Assembly: GCA_965247975.1 (NCBI GenBank)
Contig: OZ252050.1
Location: 682,001 to 746,000 of the forward strand
Source of the DNA: Taishania sp965247975
GTDB taxonomy: Bacteria > Bacteroidota > Bacteroidia > Flavobacteriales_D > Crocinitomicaceae
Direction of reading: 5' to 3'
DNA length: 64,000 nucleotides
Part shown: piece after piece, positions 63,744-64,000 of the stretch
Numbering within the stretch: the first letter of the stretch is position 1
Layout of the letters: each line of letters begins with the position of its first letter
Notes under the pieces: model-generated
What the model was told of the DNA's origin: nothing
Databases searched by the model: none
Seen by the model: the letters and a program-made list of their open reading frames with translations, nothing else
Translations under genes and position numbers: made by a program

Positions 63744-64000
63744 ATTTAGTCAAAGCATCACGATCCTTAAATCTAACTACATAATTCAAATCGTGTTTCA
63801 TCATAATTTTAACTAATTCTTCGATCGAGGTTCGGCTTGGTTCCCATCCTAATTGTGTTCGTGCTTTGGTTGGGTCACCTAGTAGACTTTCCACTTCTGC
63901 AGGTCTGTAGTAATTGGCGTCTACTTCAATCAACACTTTGCCAGTTTCCTTGCAAATTCCTTTCTCATTTTCATTTTCTCCTTGCCAGATTAATTCAATG
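63736..64000 (-). CDS. gmd: GDP-mannose 4,6-dehydratase, C-terminal part (cut by window edge)
   Basis: The last 87 residues of Gmd are visible, running from beyond base 64000: GKVLIEVDANYYRPAEVESL, GDPTKARTQLGWEPSRTS and the closing IMMKHDLNYV. This C-terminal signature is specific to GDP-D-mannose 4,6-dehydratase, which makes the GDP-4-keto-6-deoxymannose used by the next gene fcl. The N-terminal NADP-binding domain lies outside the window. Confidence 0.93.
   Translation of the reverse strand, partial: IELIWQGENENEKGICKETGKVLIEVDANYYRPAEVESLLGDPTKARTQLGWEPSRTSIEELVKIMMKHDLNYVVRFKDRDALTKYE

Noticed and set aside
1..64000. CRISPR arrays, rRNA or tRNA genes, transposases and integrases
   Set aside because: No regular spacer-repeat pattern, no rRNA or tRNA signature and no recombinase-like protein was seen in either strand.

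Overview
The window comes from an AT-rich member of the Bacteroidota, most likely a flavobacterium of the Fluviicola/Crocinitomicaceae kind; the family is inferred, not shown. The grounds are upstream elements of the Bacteroidota form TAnnTTTG, an ECF sigma/FecR pair beside a TonB-dependent receptor with a carboxypeptidase-like N-terminal domain, a subtilase ending in a type IX secretion sorting domain, and a fused DAHP synthase/chorismate mutase.

Left part (1-8.9 kb). A cut-off response regulator leaves the window at base 1. A short promoter-terminator unit follows, then an OmpR-type regulator, tsaB, a DAHP synthase-chorismate mutase fusion and aroA, packed almost without gaps. A MazG/HisE-like pyrophosphohydrolase and a Nudix hydrolase come next. 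From 5.6 to 8.1 kb lies an accessory island: three small cargo genes (a lipoprotein, a membrane-anchored J-domain protein and a secreted protein) sit between repeated copies of the 3' end of the neighbouring tlyA gene. The first two cargo genes are each followed by an attC-like imperfect palindrome, as in an integron gene-cassette array without an integrase. This is the least ordinary part of the window.

Catabolism and energy (8.1-26.2 kb). On the minus strand, two tandem paaE-type reductases, an SDR and tlyA form one unit. It diverges from paaABCD (phenylacetyl-CoA epoxidase) on the plus strand. Delta-1-pyrroline-5-carboxylate dehydrogenase with two membrane proteins, a TPR protein and apaG follow, then a complete nqrABCDEF operon for the sodium-pumping NADH:quinone reductase.

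Cell surface (26.4-41 kb). This part holds a secreted vWD/proline-rich protein, then an ECF sigma factor, a FecR anti-sigma factor and a protein joining an STN signalling domain to about ten GVQIGG-type repeats. A TonB-dependent receptor without an STN domain comes next. The sigma operon and the receptor gene share about 500 bp of paralogous upstream DNA, including a matching promoter-like pair (GGGGT, 16 bp, GTCT), so they probably form one regulon. A MORN-repeat esterase, a lipoprotein, a TonB C-terminal-domain protein, a T9SS-exported subtilase and a GNAT acetyltransferase complete the section.

Polysaccharide locus (41-64 kb, all minus strand). gmd and fcl make GDP-L-fucose. Six or more glycosyltransferases, two hexapeptide acyltransferases, a PIG-L deacetylase, a sugar formyltransferase-like enzyme, FemAB-like and OafA-like transferases, a ceramidase-like hydrolase, an MBL-fold protein, a Wzx-like flippase and an AsnB amidotransferase point to an O-antigen or capsule rich in amino sugars. 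A 287-bp element with about 33-bp terminal inverted repeats (MITE-like) lies between the first glycosyltransferase and asnB.

I saw no rRNA, tRNA, CRISPR array or transposase gene.
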